From the NCBI RefSeq assembly GCF_012726205.1, contig NZ_JAASAE010000006.1, forward strand, positions 186,001-250,000: a DNA stretch of 64,000 bases, in the 5' to 3' direction. Below are positions 15,901 to 25,858 of the stretch, one piece after another (positions within the stretch are counted from its first letter, which is position 1; each line of letters opens with the position of its first letter). The translations under genes and the position numbers were made by a program. Source of the DNA: Rhodococcus sp. HNM0569 (GTDB lineage: Bacteria; Actinomycetota; Actinomycetes; Mycobacteriales; Mycobacteriaceae). The notes under the pieces were generated by a model that was not told the origin of the DNA, did not search any database, and saw only the letters and a list, made by a program, of their open reading frames with translations.

Positions 15901-16968
15901 GCGGTCGTGGACCACGCCACACGCTGTGCACTGCCACTGTCGGACCGACAACGGCTTCGGTCCGTCGACCACTCCGCACGCCGAGCAGGTCTGGGACGAC
16001 GGGAACCAGCGGTCGATCTTCACGAAGGTCCGCCCGTATCTGCGGGCTTTCTCCTCGAGCATCCGGATGAACATGCCCCACCCGGCGTCGTGTACCGACT
16101 TCGCCAACCGAGTGCGCGCCAGCCCCGACACCGCCAGGTCTTCGACGTACACCGCTTGGCTGTCGCGGATGATCGCCGTGGACTGCTGGTGCGCGAAGTT
16201 GCGACGCGGATCGGCCACCTTGGCGTGCGCCTTGGCGACACGCCGGCGCGCCTTGGCCCGGTTGCTCGACCCCTTCTCCTTGCGGGAAAGGGTCTGCTGC
16301 GCCTTGCGGAGCGTGCGCTCCGCACGCCGCAGAAACCTCGGCGACGTGATCGTTTTGCCATCCGACAGGACAGCGAACGTGGTGAGCCCCAGGTCGATAC
16401 CGACCTCGGAATCGACTTCGGCCAGTGGAGCCTGGTCGACCTCGACGACGAAACTCGCGAAGTACCGGCCCGCAGAGTCCTTGATGATCGTCACCGACGA
16501 CGGGTCGGACGGCAGATCCCTCGACCACGCCACCTTCAGCTCGCCGATCTTCGCGACATACAGCTTCCGGTTCCGGCGGATCGAGAATCCGTTGCGCGTG
16601 AGCCGGAGCGACTGCTGGTTGTCCTTGCGGGACCGGAACCGCGGCGCACCGACCCTGCGGCCCCTGCGTTTGCCGGACATCGAGTCGAACCAGTTCCGGT
16701 ACGCGCGCCGCGCATCTTGGCAGGCCTGCACCAGCACTACCGACGCCACCTCGGCCAGCCACGCCCGCTGTGGAGTCTTCTTCGCTGCGGTGACTACCTG
16801 TTTCTGTACGTCGGTGTCCGCGAGCTTCACCCCGGCCTCGTATGCGTCCTGCCGGGCGCGCAGTGCATCGTTGAATACCACCCGCGCACACCCGAACGAC
16901 CGGGCCAGCATGTCCTGCTGGCCGGGCGTCGGGTAGACGCGGAACTGGTATCGCAACTGCACAGGCAA
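15814..16968 (-). CDS. tnpB: RNA-guided endonuclease TnpB
   Basis: A 384-residue TnpB with an N-terminal RYQFRVYPTPGQQ start and the OrfB helix-turn-helix region. The RuvC-like nuclease is intact: D192 in GIDLGLTTFAV, E276 in VYVEDLAV and D357 in DRDLNAAKN. The zinc ribbon Cys are C328, C331, C347 and C350 (CSACG...CTACG). Length matches active family members, so it is likely functional as an omega-RNA-guided nuclease. It promotes element retention by cutting donor-joint targets. No tnpA accompanies it. Confidence 0.95.
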   Translation of the reverse strand: MPVQLRYQFRVYPTPGQQDMLARSFGCARVVFNDALRARQDAYEAGVKLADTDVQKQVVTAAKKTPQRAWLAEVASVVLVQACQDARRAYRNWFDSMSGKRRGRRVGAPRFRSRKDNQQSLRLTRNGFSIRRNRKLYVAKIGELKVAWSRDLPSDPSSVTIIKDSAGRYFASFVVEVDQAPLAEVDSEVGIDLGLTTFAVLSDGKTITSPRFLRRAERTLRKAQQTLSRKEKGSSNRAKARRRVAKAHAKVADPRRNFAHQQSTAIIRDSQAVYVEDLAVSGLARTRLAKSVHDAGWGMFIRMLEEKARRYGRTFVKIDRWFPSSQTCSACGVVDGPKPLSVRQWQCTACGVVHDRDLNAAKNILAAGRAEKRNACGGTVSPAA

Positions 16969-16998
16969 ACCCTATTCCTGACCACCGACACACTTGAT

Positions 16999-17032
16999 GC
17001 GCTAACCCGGCCCTGAAGGACCGGGCTTGCGC
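16999..17032. repeat. subterminal hairpin at the left end of the tnpB element
   Basis: GCGC (16999-17002) and CCCGG (17006-17010) pair with CCGGG (17021-17025) and GCGC (17029-17032) around the loop CCCTGAAGGA. On the reverse strand this reads CCCGGTCCTTCAGGGCCGGG, a sequence common at the ends of IS605-type tnpB elements. Confidence 0.65.
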
Positions 17033-17046
17033 GCTACGTTCTCCGG

Positions 17047-17694
17047 TCAGAGTTCGCGGACCATCGTCACTTGACGGACCCGGGCCCCGCGGAATCGCAG
17101 ACCAGGTACGGCTGCCTCGCTCCCGTATGCCCGGAAACCCATGCGTTCGAAAAAGGCGACGCCACGGGCATTCTCCCGCAAGGTCTGCAGGTGACAGCCC
17201 GGCGAGCCGAGCCAACGCAGCCGGTCGAGCCATGCCTCCATCAGCGCGTCGGCAGCGCCCGTGCCACGTGCTTCCTCCGCGACGTCGATGTGCAGGTGCG
17301 CGGGCCATCGGGGATCGACGAAGTCGCCGGCAACCGGCACGCGGCGCACCGCGTCGCGGAGCGCATCGACACCGCTGCGCAGGAAGAAGCGCATCGCGGT
17401 CGGCCGGAGGAACGGCTTGTACCGCGCGAACGCCGCCTGCATGCGCGCGCTCTCGGTGGGAAACGCCGCAGTGTCGACACACCCGGCGAGGTATCCGACC
17501 AGTTCTCCGTCGAGGACCGCAACGAAGAACGACTCGGGCTCGAGCTCGACGTACGGGAACAGGTAGATCGCGGCCTCGGACTCCGGGTCGCCCCACAGCG
17601 ACGCGGTCGGTGAGCCCGCGCCCACCGTCGGGTACAGCACGGCGAGCGCCGCGCTGTCGTCGTCACGATACGGTCGGACCTCGAGGGCGGCCAT
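17047..17694 (-). CDS. GNAT family N-acetyltransferase
   Basis: A 215-residue acetyltransferase of the GNAT fold. ALEVRPYRDDDSAAL is the usual first strand and helix, FFVAVLDGELVGYLAG is strand 4, and HLHIDVAEEARGTGAADALMEAWLDRL holds the acetyl-CoA pyrophosphate loop (R-G-T-G-A). NARGVAFFERMGFRAYG near the C terminus is standard. ATG 17694 starts five bases after the hspR stop; an in-frame ATG at 17733 would overlap hspR. It is the last gene of the heat-shock operon. Substrate unknown. Confidence 0.85.
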   Translation of the reverse strand: MAALEVRPYRDDDSAALAVLYPTVGAGSPTASLWGDPESEAAIYLFPYVELEPESFFVAVLDGELVGYLAGCVDTAAFPTESARMQAAFARYKPFLRPTAMRFFLRSGVDALRDAVRRVPVAGDFVDPRWPAHLHIDVAEEARGTGAADALMEAWLDRLRWLGSPGCHLQTLRENARGVAFFERMGFRAYGSEAAVPGLRFRGARVRQVTMVREL

Positions 17695-17699
17695 CGCGG

Positions 17700-18110
17700 T
17701 CAGCCGTCGCGACGACGGTTGCGCGGTTGCCACACCACGATCGAGTTGCTGCGCGGGATGGTGGCGGGCAGCCGGTTGTAGGTGGCGTGGACCTGCGCGA
17801 TCTCGTGTGCGAGCTCGGACACCTTGCGCTGCAGCTCTTCCACCTGCGTGGTGAGTTCGATGATGCGTTTGATGCCGGCGAGGTTGACGCCCTCGTCCTG
17901 CGACAGCCGCTGCACCTCGCGCAGCAGCGCGACATCGCGCGGCGAGTAGCGGCGCCCGCCACCCGCCGTGCGGTGCGGCGTGACCAGACCGAGCCGGTCG
18001 TAGTTGCGCAACGTCTGCGCATGCATGCCCGCGAGTTCCGCGGCCACCGAGATCACGAAGATCTGCGCGTCGGGGTCGACGTCACGAGGGTTCTTCGGCT
18101 GCTCGTTCAT
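17700..18110 (-). CDS. hspR: heat-shock repressor HspR (MerR family)
   Basis: A 136-residue MerR-type repressor. The DNA-binding domain runs from VISVAAELAGMHAQTLRNYDR through GGGRRYSPRDVALLREVQRL, followed by a short coiled coil. HspR binds inverted HAIR repeats upstream of dnaK and needs DnaK as a corepressor, giving feedback control. Its ATG overlaps the dnaJ stop by one base. Two HAIR-like sites are present upstream of dnaK at 21939-22013. The order dnaK-grpE-dnaJ-hspR matches mycobacteria. Confidence 0.95.
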   Translation of the reverse strand: MNEQPKNPRDVDPDAQIFVISVAAELAGMHAQTLRNYDRLGLVTPHRTAGGGRRYSPRDVALLREVQRLSQDEGVNLAGIKRIIELTTQVEELQRKVSELAHEIAQVHATYNRLPATIPRSNSIVVWQPRNRRRDG

Positions 18111-19285
18111 CACACACCTGCCCACCCGGACCTGGGGTCGAATCCGCTGGCCTGCTCGGCCTCGAGGTACTCACGCAATGCCGCGACGGCGTCGTCGGAC
18201 AGATTCTGCGGCACCGCCACCTTGACGGTGACCAGCAGGTCGCCCGCGGTGCCGGACTTCTTCGGCACACCGCGCCCGCGGACCCGCAGCACACGGCCGT
18301 CCGCGGTACCCGCCGGGATCTTCACGCCGACGCGTCCTTCGAGCGTCGGCACCGACACCGTCGTCCCCAGCACGAGTTCGCCGTAGCCGACCGGAACGGT
18401 GACCGTGAGGTTGTCGCCGTCGCGGCCGAACACCTTGTCGGGACGCACCCGCACCGTGACGTAGAGGTCACCCGACGGCGCCCCACGCAGCCCTGCCTCG
18501 CCCTGACCGGCGAGACGGATCTTCTGCCCGTCGCTCACACCGGGGGGCACTCGCACCGTGATGGTGCGGGTGCGGTTGGTGACTCCGTTGCCGTGGCACA
18601 CCTCGCACGGCTCGTCGATGATCGAGCCGGTGCCGCGGCACTCGTCGCACGGCTCGCTGAAACCGAATGCGCCCTGATTGCGGTTGATCACGCCTGCACC
18701 GTTGCAGCGCGGGCACACGCGCGGGCTCGTCCCCGGCTTGGCACCGCTGCCGTGGCAGTTCGTGCACGCCGACGGGCTCGTGAGCCGCAGCGGCACGGTG
18801 ACGCCGAGCGTCGCTTCGCGGAAGTCGAGGGTGGTGTCGGTTTCAACGTCGCTGCCGCGGCGCGGCCGAGTCGACGTCGTGCGGCCACCGGCGCGGTTGC
18901 CGAACAGGCCGCCGAAGATGTCGCCGAGACCACTGTCGCCGCCCGCGCCGCCGCCGCCGAAGAGGTCGTTGATGTCGAAGCCGCCCGCACCACCGAAGCC
19001 GCCGGATCCGGGGTCGAATCCGCCACCACGCGAGCCGAATCCACCGCTCGCGAACAGTGCACGCGCGTCGTCGTACTCCTTGCGCTTGGCCGGATCCGAC
19101 AGCACCGCGTGCGCTTCGCTGACGGCCTTGAACCGGTCCTCGGCGGCGGTGTCCCCCGGATTGGCGTCCGGGTGCAGGTCACGCGCGAGCTTGCGATACG
19201 CCTTCTTGATGTCGTCCTGGGATGCGTCGGACGAGACGCCCAGCTCCTTGTAGAAGTCCTTCTCGATCCACTCCCGTTGGCTCAC
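18110..19285 (-). CDS. dnaJ: chaperone DnaJ
   Basis: A 391-residue type I DnaJ. The J domain starts [13 protein letters not shown] with the HPD motif in [12 protein letters not shown] Gly/Phe-rich linker spans about residues 85-150. Four CxxCxGxG zinc repeats follow ([32 protein letters not shown]), then the substrate-binding C-terminal domain. The GTG at 19285 was chosen because GGAAGGAGG lies just upstream. It stimulates DnaK ATPase and delivers substrates. This is the operon copy (DnaJ1 type). Confidence 0.96.
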   Translation of the reverse strand: MSQREWIEKDFYKELGVSSDASQDDIKKAYRKLARDLHPDANPGDTAAEDRFKAVSEAHAVLSDPAKRKEYDDARALFASGGFGSRGGGFDPGSGGFGGAGGFDINDLFGGGGAGGDSGLGDIFGGLFGNRAGGRTTSTRPRRGSDVETDTTLDFREATLGVTVPLRLTSPSACTNCHGSGAKPGTSPRVCPRCNGAGVINRNQGAFGFSEPCDECRGTGSIIDEPCEVCHGNGVTNRTRTITVRVPPGVSDGQKIRLAGQGEAGLRGAPSGDLYVTVRVRPDKVFGRDGDNLTVTVPVGYGELVLGTTVSVPTLEGRVGVKIPAGTADGRVLRVRGRGVPKKSGTAGDLLVTVKVAVPQNLSDDAVAALREYLEAEQASGFDPRSGWAGV

Positions 19286-19307
19286 TGGGCGCCTCCTCCT
19301 TCCGCTG

Positions 19308-20023
19308 TTATTTCTGTTCGCCGGTGGCGGTGGCACCGCCGGTGTCGGGCCGATCGGTCACGGCCACCATCGCGTGCCGGAGCACGCGGTCACCGAACGT
19401 GTAGCCCTTGCGCAACACCGCGCCGAGTACCGGATCGCTGCCCTCGCCCTCGTGCTGCACCGCTTCGTGCAACTCGGGGTCGAATGCGTCGCCCTCGGCA
19501 CCGAACTCGGCGAGACCGAGACCACCGAGCGCTGCCGTCAGCTTGTCGGCGATGGCCTTCATCGGCCCGTCGTCGAGGTCGCCGTGCGCCCGCGCGCGAT
19601 CGAGATCGTCGAGGATCGGCAGCAGCTGTTCGGCGACGGACGCCTTGCCGCGTGCCGCCTGCTCGAGCTTCTCCTTGTCGGTGCGCCTGCGGTAGTTGGT
19701 GTACTCGGCCTGCAACCGCTGGAGGTCGGCGGTGCGTTCGGCGAGCGCGATCGCCTCGGGAGACTCGGCGGCCTCCTCGGTGATCTCCTCCGCCTCGTGC
19801 ACGGCGCCGGTGTCCTCGTTGTCCAACTGCGCATCGCTGTTCGACTGCGCAGCGCTGTTCGACTGCGCATCGTCCAGTTGCGATTCCACCTGTTCGTACC
19901 CTGCGTCGTCCGAGCCGGGGGCCGGCCGATCCTGGCCGGCCGGCTCCCGCACTTCACCGGTTTCCGGGTCGATCTTCCGCTTGTCCACGAAAGAAACCGG
20001 TTCGTTCTCGGACCGATCCGAGG

Positions 20024-20027
<4 letters not shown>
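19308..20027 (-). CDS. grpE: nucleotide exchange factor GrpE
   Basis: A 239-residue GrpE that releases ADP from DnaK. After a long acidic N-terminal tail with Asn/Ser-Asp-Ala-Gln repeats (residues 45-75), the coiled coil follows ([20 protein letters not shown]) and then the beta domain ([22 protein letters not shown]). The ATG overlaps the dnaK stop by four bases, so translation is coupled. The tail is longer than in E. coli GrpE but typical for actinobacteria. Confidence 0.95.
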
Positions 20028-21871
<1,844 letters not shown>

Positions 21872-21938
21872 TACATTTCCTCACTTTCGTTGTGCACTTC
21901 CGGGCGCGTTCGCGCGCCGGACCTGCGTTCGGGGCGCC

Positions 21939-22013
21939 TGTGAGCGCGTCCGGCTCAAGTTTGCACGGCCCTCCGGGCCTCGTCAATTCCAACTTGAGTC
22001 GGGCACGCTCAAG
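21939..22013 (-). promoter_or_regulatory. dnaK promoter with two HspR (HAIR) operators
   Basis: HAIR 1 is CTTGAGT-N7-GCTCAAG (21993-22013), one base off the consensus CTTGAGT-N7-ACTCAAG. HAIR 2 is degenerate, TGTGAGC-N7-GCTCAAG (21939-21959). On the reverse strand a -35 TTGACG (21986-21981), a 17-base spacer and a -10 CAAACT (21963-21958) lie between and over them. HAIR 2 covers the -10, so HspR would block RNA polymerase. Confidence 0.82.
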
Positions 22014-22129
22014 GCTGTTCACTGGGCTCAACGAGGGGTCCCCCGGAATTGTTCCCCTGCGCTCCCCGTGCCTCCGCTCTCCCGCAGCCTTTCCGCCCAC
22101 GGCCCGCCTGCACGGAGCACAGTGGAGGC

Positions 22130-23569
22130 ATGACGACCGGAGCCGACCGTCACGCACCGTTGCCCCCGACGCTGTTCGTCCTGTTCGGATCGACCGGCGA
22201 CCTCGCCGCCCGCATGGTGCTGCCGGCGTTCTACCAACTGTTCACCGCGGGACTGCTGCCCGAGCACTGGGCACTCGTCGGCAACGGCAGGCACGCACTG
22301 AGCGACGACCAGTTCCGCACCCACACGCGTGACGCGATCACCGAACACGACCAGGCGCCCGACGACGACACGTGGCGCGAGTTCGTGCGCCACGTGCGCT
22401 ATGCCGGGCGGGGGTTCACGCCAGACGATCCCGGCGAGCTGCTCGACGTCCTCGCGGAGGTGCGCCGCGTCATGGCCGAAGGCGGCTCCCGCGAACCCGC
22501 CGCGCTCGTCCACTACCTTGCGCTGCCGCCCGTCACGTTCGCCGACTACACGCGGGCGCTCGGTGCCCACGGGCTGGCGGAGGGTGCCCGGGTCGTCTAC
22601 GAGAAGCCGTTCGGCACGTCGCGACGCACCTTCGAGGAACTCGACGTCGCGGTGCACGACGTCCTCGACGAGCAGCAGGTGTATCGCATCGACCATTTCC
22701 TCGGAAAGGAGAACGTGCAGAATCTGCACGTTCTGCGGTTCGCGAACGGCCTGTTCGAGGGCGTGTGGAATGCCGAACACGTCGCACAGGTGCAGATCGA
22801 CGTGCCCGAGACACTCGACATCGACAATCGCGCCCGGTTCTACGACGCGACCGGCGCGGTCCTCGCCATGCTCGTGACACATCTGTTCCAGGTCGCGGCG
22901 GAGGTGGCGCTCGAGCCGCCGCCGACGCTCGGTGCCGACGACCTGCAGACCGCGCGCGAATCCGTGATCGCCGCGTTCCGGCCCCTCGCCCCGGGCGACG
23001 TCGTGCTCGGCCAGTACGACGGCTACCGCGCCGTCGACGGCGTCGCCGACGATTCGACCACCGACACCTTCGTCGCCGCGCGCCTGTGGGTCGACACCGA
23101 CCGGTGGCGCGGCGTGCCCTTCCTGTTGCGGACCGGGAAGCGGATGGGAGTGTCGAAACAGTGGGTGAGCCTCGTGTTCCGAGCCGCCGACGGCCCCATC
23201 GCGGGTGTGCCACCGGACGGCACGGTGCTGTCCTTCGACCTGCAGGGCAACGGCGCGATCGACCTCGCGATGACCGTCAAGGAACCGGGACCGGGCAGCG
23301 AACTGGGCGTCGGACACACGACCTTGCCGTTGCAGACCGTGCCGCACGCCGCTCCACTCGCCCCCTACGCGCGTCTGCTGCTCGACGTCCTGCACGGCGA
23401 CCGTTCGCTGTTCACCCGGCCCGACGGCCTCGCGCACGTGTGGGCCGTCGCCGGACCACTGCTCGACGACCCGCCCGCGGTGCAGCCGTACGCACCCGGC
23501 TCGATGGGGCCGCAGGCCGCGCAGCGGCTGCCGGGCGAGTTCGGCTGGTTGATCGGCGGCGCCGAGTGA
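22130..23569 (+). CDS. zwf: glucose-6-phosphate dehydrogenase
   Basis: A 479-residue enzyme that oxidises glucose-6-phosphate to 6-phosphogluconolactone and makes NADPH. FVLFGSTGDLAARMVLPAFY is the cofactor-binding loop, YEKPFG is conserved, and RIDHFLGKENVQN holds the active-site signature with the catalytic His. The C-terminal half has PFLLRTGKRM. A GGAGG site lies just before ATG 22130. It stands alone rather than with tal-tkt or opcA, so it may be a second zwf paralogue, divergent from dnaK. Confidence 0.93.
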   Translation: MTTGADRHAPLPPTLFVLFGSTGDLAARMVLPAFYQLFTAGLLPEHWALVGNGRHALSDDQFRTHTRDAITEHDQAPDDDTWREFVRHVRYAGRGFTPDDPGELLDVLAEVRRVMAEGGSREPAALVHYLALPPVTFADYTRALGAHGLAEGARVVYEKPFGTSRRTFEELDVAVHDVLDEQQVYRIDHFLGKENVQNLHVLRFANGLFEGVWNAEHVAQVQIDVPETLDIDNRARFYDATGAVLAMLVTHLFQVAAEVALEPPPTLGADDLQTARESVIAAFRPLAPGDVVLGQYDGYRAVDGVADDSTTDTFVAARLWVDTDRWRGVPFLLRTGKRMGVSKQWVSLVFRAADGPIAGVPPDGTVLSFDLQGNGAIDLAMTVKEPGPGSELGVGHTTLPLQTVPHAAPLAPYARLLLDVLHGDRSLFTRPDGLAHVWAVAGPLLDDPPAVQPYAPGSMGPQAAQRLPGEFGWLIGGAE

Positions 23570-23618
23570 ACGGCCGCACTGTCGCATCGTGCGCGCCCGA
23601 CGCACACAATACGACATC

Positions 23619-24287
23619 GTGACCGAACGCTGGGTGGCACCCGTGAGCGAACCCAGGAAGCCCGCCGTCGTCGGCATTGTGCTCGCCGCGGGCGCGGGCA
23701 CCCGGTTCGGCCGCCCCAAGGCCGACGTCCGCGTCGACGGCGAACGTTTCGTCGACCGCGCCGTCCGCACACTGCGCGGCGGCGGCTGCTCGCGTGTGCT
23801 CGTCGTGACCGGCGCGCTGCCTCTCGCCCCTGTCGTGGGCGCGGAGATCGTGAGCAATCCGGAGTGGCGTTCGGGCATGGCGTCGTCGCTGCAAGCCGGG
23901 CTGGCCGCCGCGGCCGATGCCGACGCCGTCGTCGTGACGCTCGTCGACATGCCCTGGCTCGGGCCGGGGGCTGTCACGCGCCTGCTCGACGCGTTCGCGC
24001 GGGGCGCCCGCATCGCCGCCGCCGAGTACGACGGCACACGCGCACATCCGATCCTGTTCGCCCACGAGCATGTCCACGGCGTCGCGCGGGGGTCGACGGG
24101 TGACCGCGGCGCACGCGACTATCTCGCGGCGCACGCGCAGGAGGTGGTGGCCGTCGACTGCACCGGCACCGGCGACCCCCGTGACGTCGACACCGCGGAC
24201 GACCTGGGTGCAGCGGACGACCTGGACGCGACTGCGGACGCCCCCGGCCCGCCCGATCGACCCCACCGCGACGGCGGCCCCGCGTAG
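23619..24287 (+). CDS. molybdenum-cofactor nucleotidyltransferase (MobA/MocA-like)
   Basis: A roughly 222-residue NTP transferase. GIVLAAGAGTRFGRPKADV is the nucleotide-binding loop with its Gly-rich turn and Lys, and VVTLVDMPWLGPGAV holds the metal-binding Asp. MocA-type members add CMP to molybdopterin for the xanthine-dehydrogenase family. It lies 36 bases before the iron-sulfur subunit of such an enzyme, which supports this role. Starts at GTG 23619 or GTG 23643 are both possible. The C terminus is an Asp/Pro-rich tail of about 45 residues. Confidence 0.83.
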   Translation: MTERWVAPVSEPRKPAVVGIVLAAGAGTRFGRPKADVRVDGERFVDRAVRTLRGGGCSRVLVVTGALPLAPVVGAEIVSNPEWRSGMASSLQAGLAAAADADAVVVTLVDMPWLGPGAVTRLLDAFARGARIAAAEYDGTRAHPILFAHEHVHGVARGSTGDRGARDYLAAHAQEVVAVDCTGTGDPRDVDTADDLGAADDLDATADAPGPPDRPHRDGGPA

Positions 24288-24323
24288 CCTCGGCTCAGAA
24301 CCCCGTCACGGGAGGAGCCCAGG

Positions 24324-24863
24324 TTGGCGACACCGTTCGAATCGGAGGTCACCGTCACCGTCGACGGCGTGGCCCACACGCTCACGCTCGACCACCGCAC
24401 CACCTTGCTGGACGCGCTGCGCGACCGGCTCGGCGTCATGGCGGCCAAGAAGGGCTGCGATCACGGCCAGTGCGGTTCGTGCACCGTACTCGAGGACGGG
24501 CGACGCGTCACGACGTGCCTGTCGCTCGCCGTCGCGCACGACGGCGCGACGCTCACGACGGCGGACGGTCTCGCGGACGGCGACGAACTGCACCCGGTGC
24601 AGCAGGCGTTCGTCGATCTCGACGCCTTCCAATGCGGCTACTGCACACCGGGCCAGGTGTGCTCGACGGTCGCGATGCTCGACGAGGCGCGCGAAGGCAG
24701 GCCGAGTCACGTCACCGACGATCTCACCGCCGAGATCGCACTCGACGACGCCGAGATCCGGGAACGGTTGAGCGGCAACCTGTGCCGCTGCGGCGCGTAT
24801 CCGAACATCATCGCGGCGGTGCACCGCGTTCTGGGCGACACCGGCTCGGGAGGTGCGCGATGA
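24324..24863 (+). CDS. molybdenum hydroxylase small subunit, two 2Fe-2S clusters
   Basis: A 179-residue iron-sulfur subunit of the xanthine dehydrogenase/aldehyde oxidoreductase family. The first plant-type cluster uses GCDHGQCGSCTV plus a later Cys (TTCLSL), and the second helical cluster uses CGYCTPGQ and NLCRCGAYPN. The start is a TTG at 24324, with GGGAGGAG ahead at good spacing. It overlaps the next gene by four bases. It passes electrons from the molybdenum site to FAD. Confidence 0.93.
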   Translation: MATPFESEVTVTVDGVAHTLTLDHRTTLLDALRDRLGVMAAKKGCDHGQCGSCTVLEDGRRVTTCLSLAVAHDGATLTTADGLADGDELHPVQQAFVDLDAFQCGYCTPGQVCSTVAMLDEAREGRPSHVTDDLTAEIALDDAEIRERLSGNLCRCGAYPNIIAAVHRVLGDTGSGGAR

Positions 24864-25858
24864 TCCCCACCCGCTACCACCGGGCCACGGACGTCGACGA
24901 CGCGGTCGCCGCGATCGCGTCCGACCCGGATGCGCGTTTCCTGGCGGGCGGCACCAATCTGGTCGACCACATGAAACTCGGCATCGCCGCTCCCTCACTG
25001 CTCGTCGACGTCACGCGGCTGCCGCTCGACACGATCACGCCCACCGACGACGGCGGAGTGCGAGTGGGCGCGACCGTTCGCAACAGCGACCTCGCGGCGG
25101 ACCCCGTTGTACGACAGGACTATCCGATTCTCGCCCGGGCCCTGCTCGCGGGCGCCTCGCCGCAGTTGCGCAACCTCGCGACCACCGCGGGCAACCTTCT
25201 GCAGCGCACGCGGTGCGTGTACTTCCAGGACCCGTCGACCCCGTGCAACAAGCGCGAGCCGGGCACCGGATGCAGCGCCGACGGCGGATTCACGCGCTAC
25301 CACGCGGTGCTCGGATCCTCCCCCGCGTGCTACGCGACGCATCCGTCGGACATGGCCGTCGCCCTCGCGGCACTCGACGCGCAGGTGATCGTGGTGGGTC
25401 CGGACGGCGAGGAACGCATACCCGCGGCACACTTCCACCGGCTCCCCGGAGACGCCCCGGAGGCCGACACCGTACTGCCACACGACCGGTTGATCGTCGC
25501 GGTCGAGTTGCCGCCGCCGGTCGCGGGCACGGCGGGGACGTACCGCAAGGTGCGCGACCGCGCGTCGTACGCCTTCGCGCTCGTGTCCGTTGCGGCCGAG
25601 GTCGTCGCGACGCCGGAGTCGATCACGCACGCGCGCATCGCCATCGGCGGTGTGGCGCACAAGCCGTGGCGTGCGACACTCGCCGAGCGAGTGCTGTTGC
25701 GCGACGGCGCGGGCACACCGTCCGTCGAACTCTTCCGCGAGGCGGCCGAGGCCGAGTTCGTCGCCGCGGAACCCATGCAGGGCAACGAGTTCAAGGTGCC
25801 ACTCGCGGTGCGCACGCTCACCGCGGTACTGCGCGATCTCACCGGGGCGACGTCGTGA
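24860..25858 (+). CDS. molybdenum hydroxylase FAD-binding medium subunit
   Basis: A 332-residue FAD subunit with AGGTNLVDHMK and TTAGNLLQRTRC flavin motifs. After RTRC there is a loop of about 20 residues with two more Cys (PCNK, GTGC). Subunits like E. coli PaoB (YagS) carry a 4Fe-4S cluster on such an insertion, so this complex probably belongs to the PaoABC-type aldehyde oxidoreductases rather than the CO dehydrogenase type. The ATG overlaps the small-subunit stop. Confidence 0.92.
   Translation: MIPTRYHRATDVDDAVAAIASDPDARFLAGGTNLVDHMKLGIAAPSLLVDVTRLPLDTITPTDDGGVRVGATVRNSDLAADPVVRQDYPILARALLAGASPQLRNLATTAGNLLQRTRCVYFQDPSTPCNKREPGTGCSADGGFTRYHAVLGSSPACYATHPSDMAVALAALDAQVIVVGPDGEERIPAAHFHRLPGDAPEADTVLPHDRLIVAVELPPPVAGTAGTYRKVRDRASYAFALVSVAAEVVATPESITHARIAIGGVAHKPWRATLAERVLLRDGAGTPSVELFREAAEAEFVAAEPMQGNEFKVPLAVRTLTAVLRDLTGATS

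Larger units (their letters stand above)
15721..17035 (-). mobile_element. solitary tnpB element (IS200/IS605-type, no tnpA)
   Basis: The tnpB gene is flanked by typical ends. On the left end (in element orientation) is a subterminal hairpin at 16999-17032. On the right, the reverse strand reads GGAATCC, a short stem, then GGGAGGACGTCAA ending at 15721, the classic right end of these elements. No TnpA transposase lies within, so it cannot move itself but may be mobilised in trans. It sits between an SDR start and an acetyltransferase stop and breaks no visible gene. The exact ends, especially the left one, are estimates. Confidence 0.75.
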
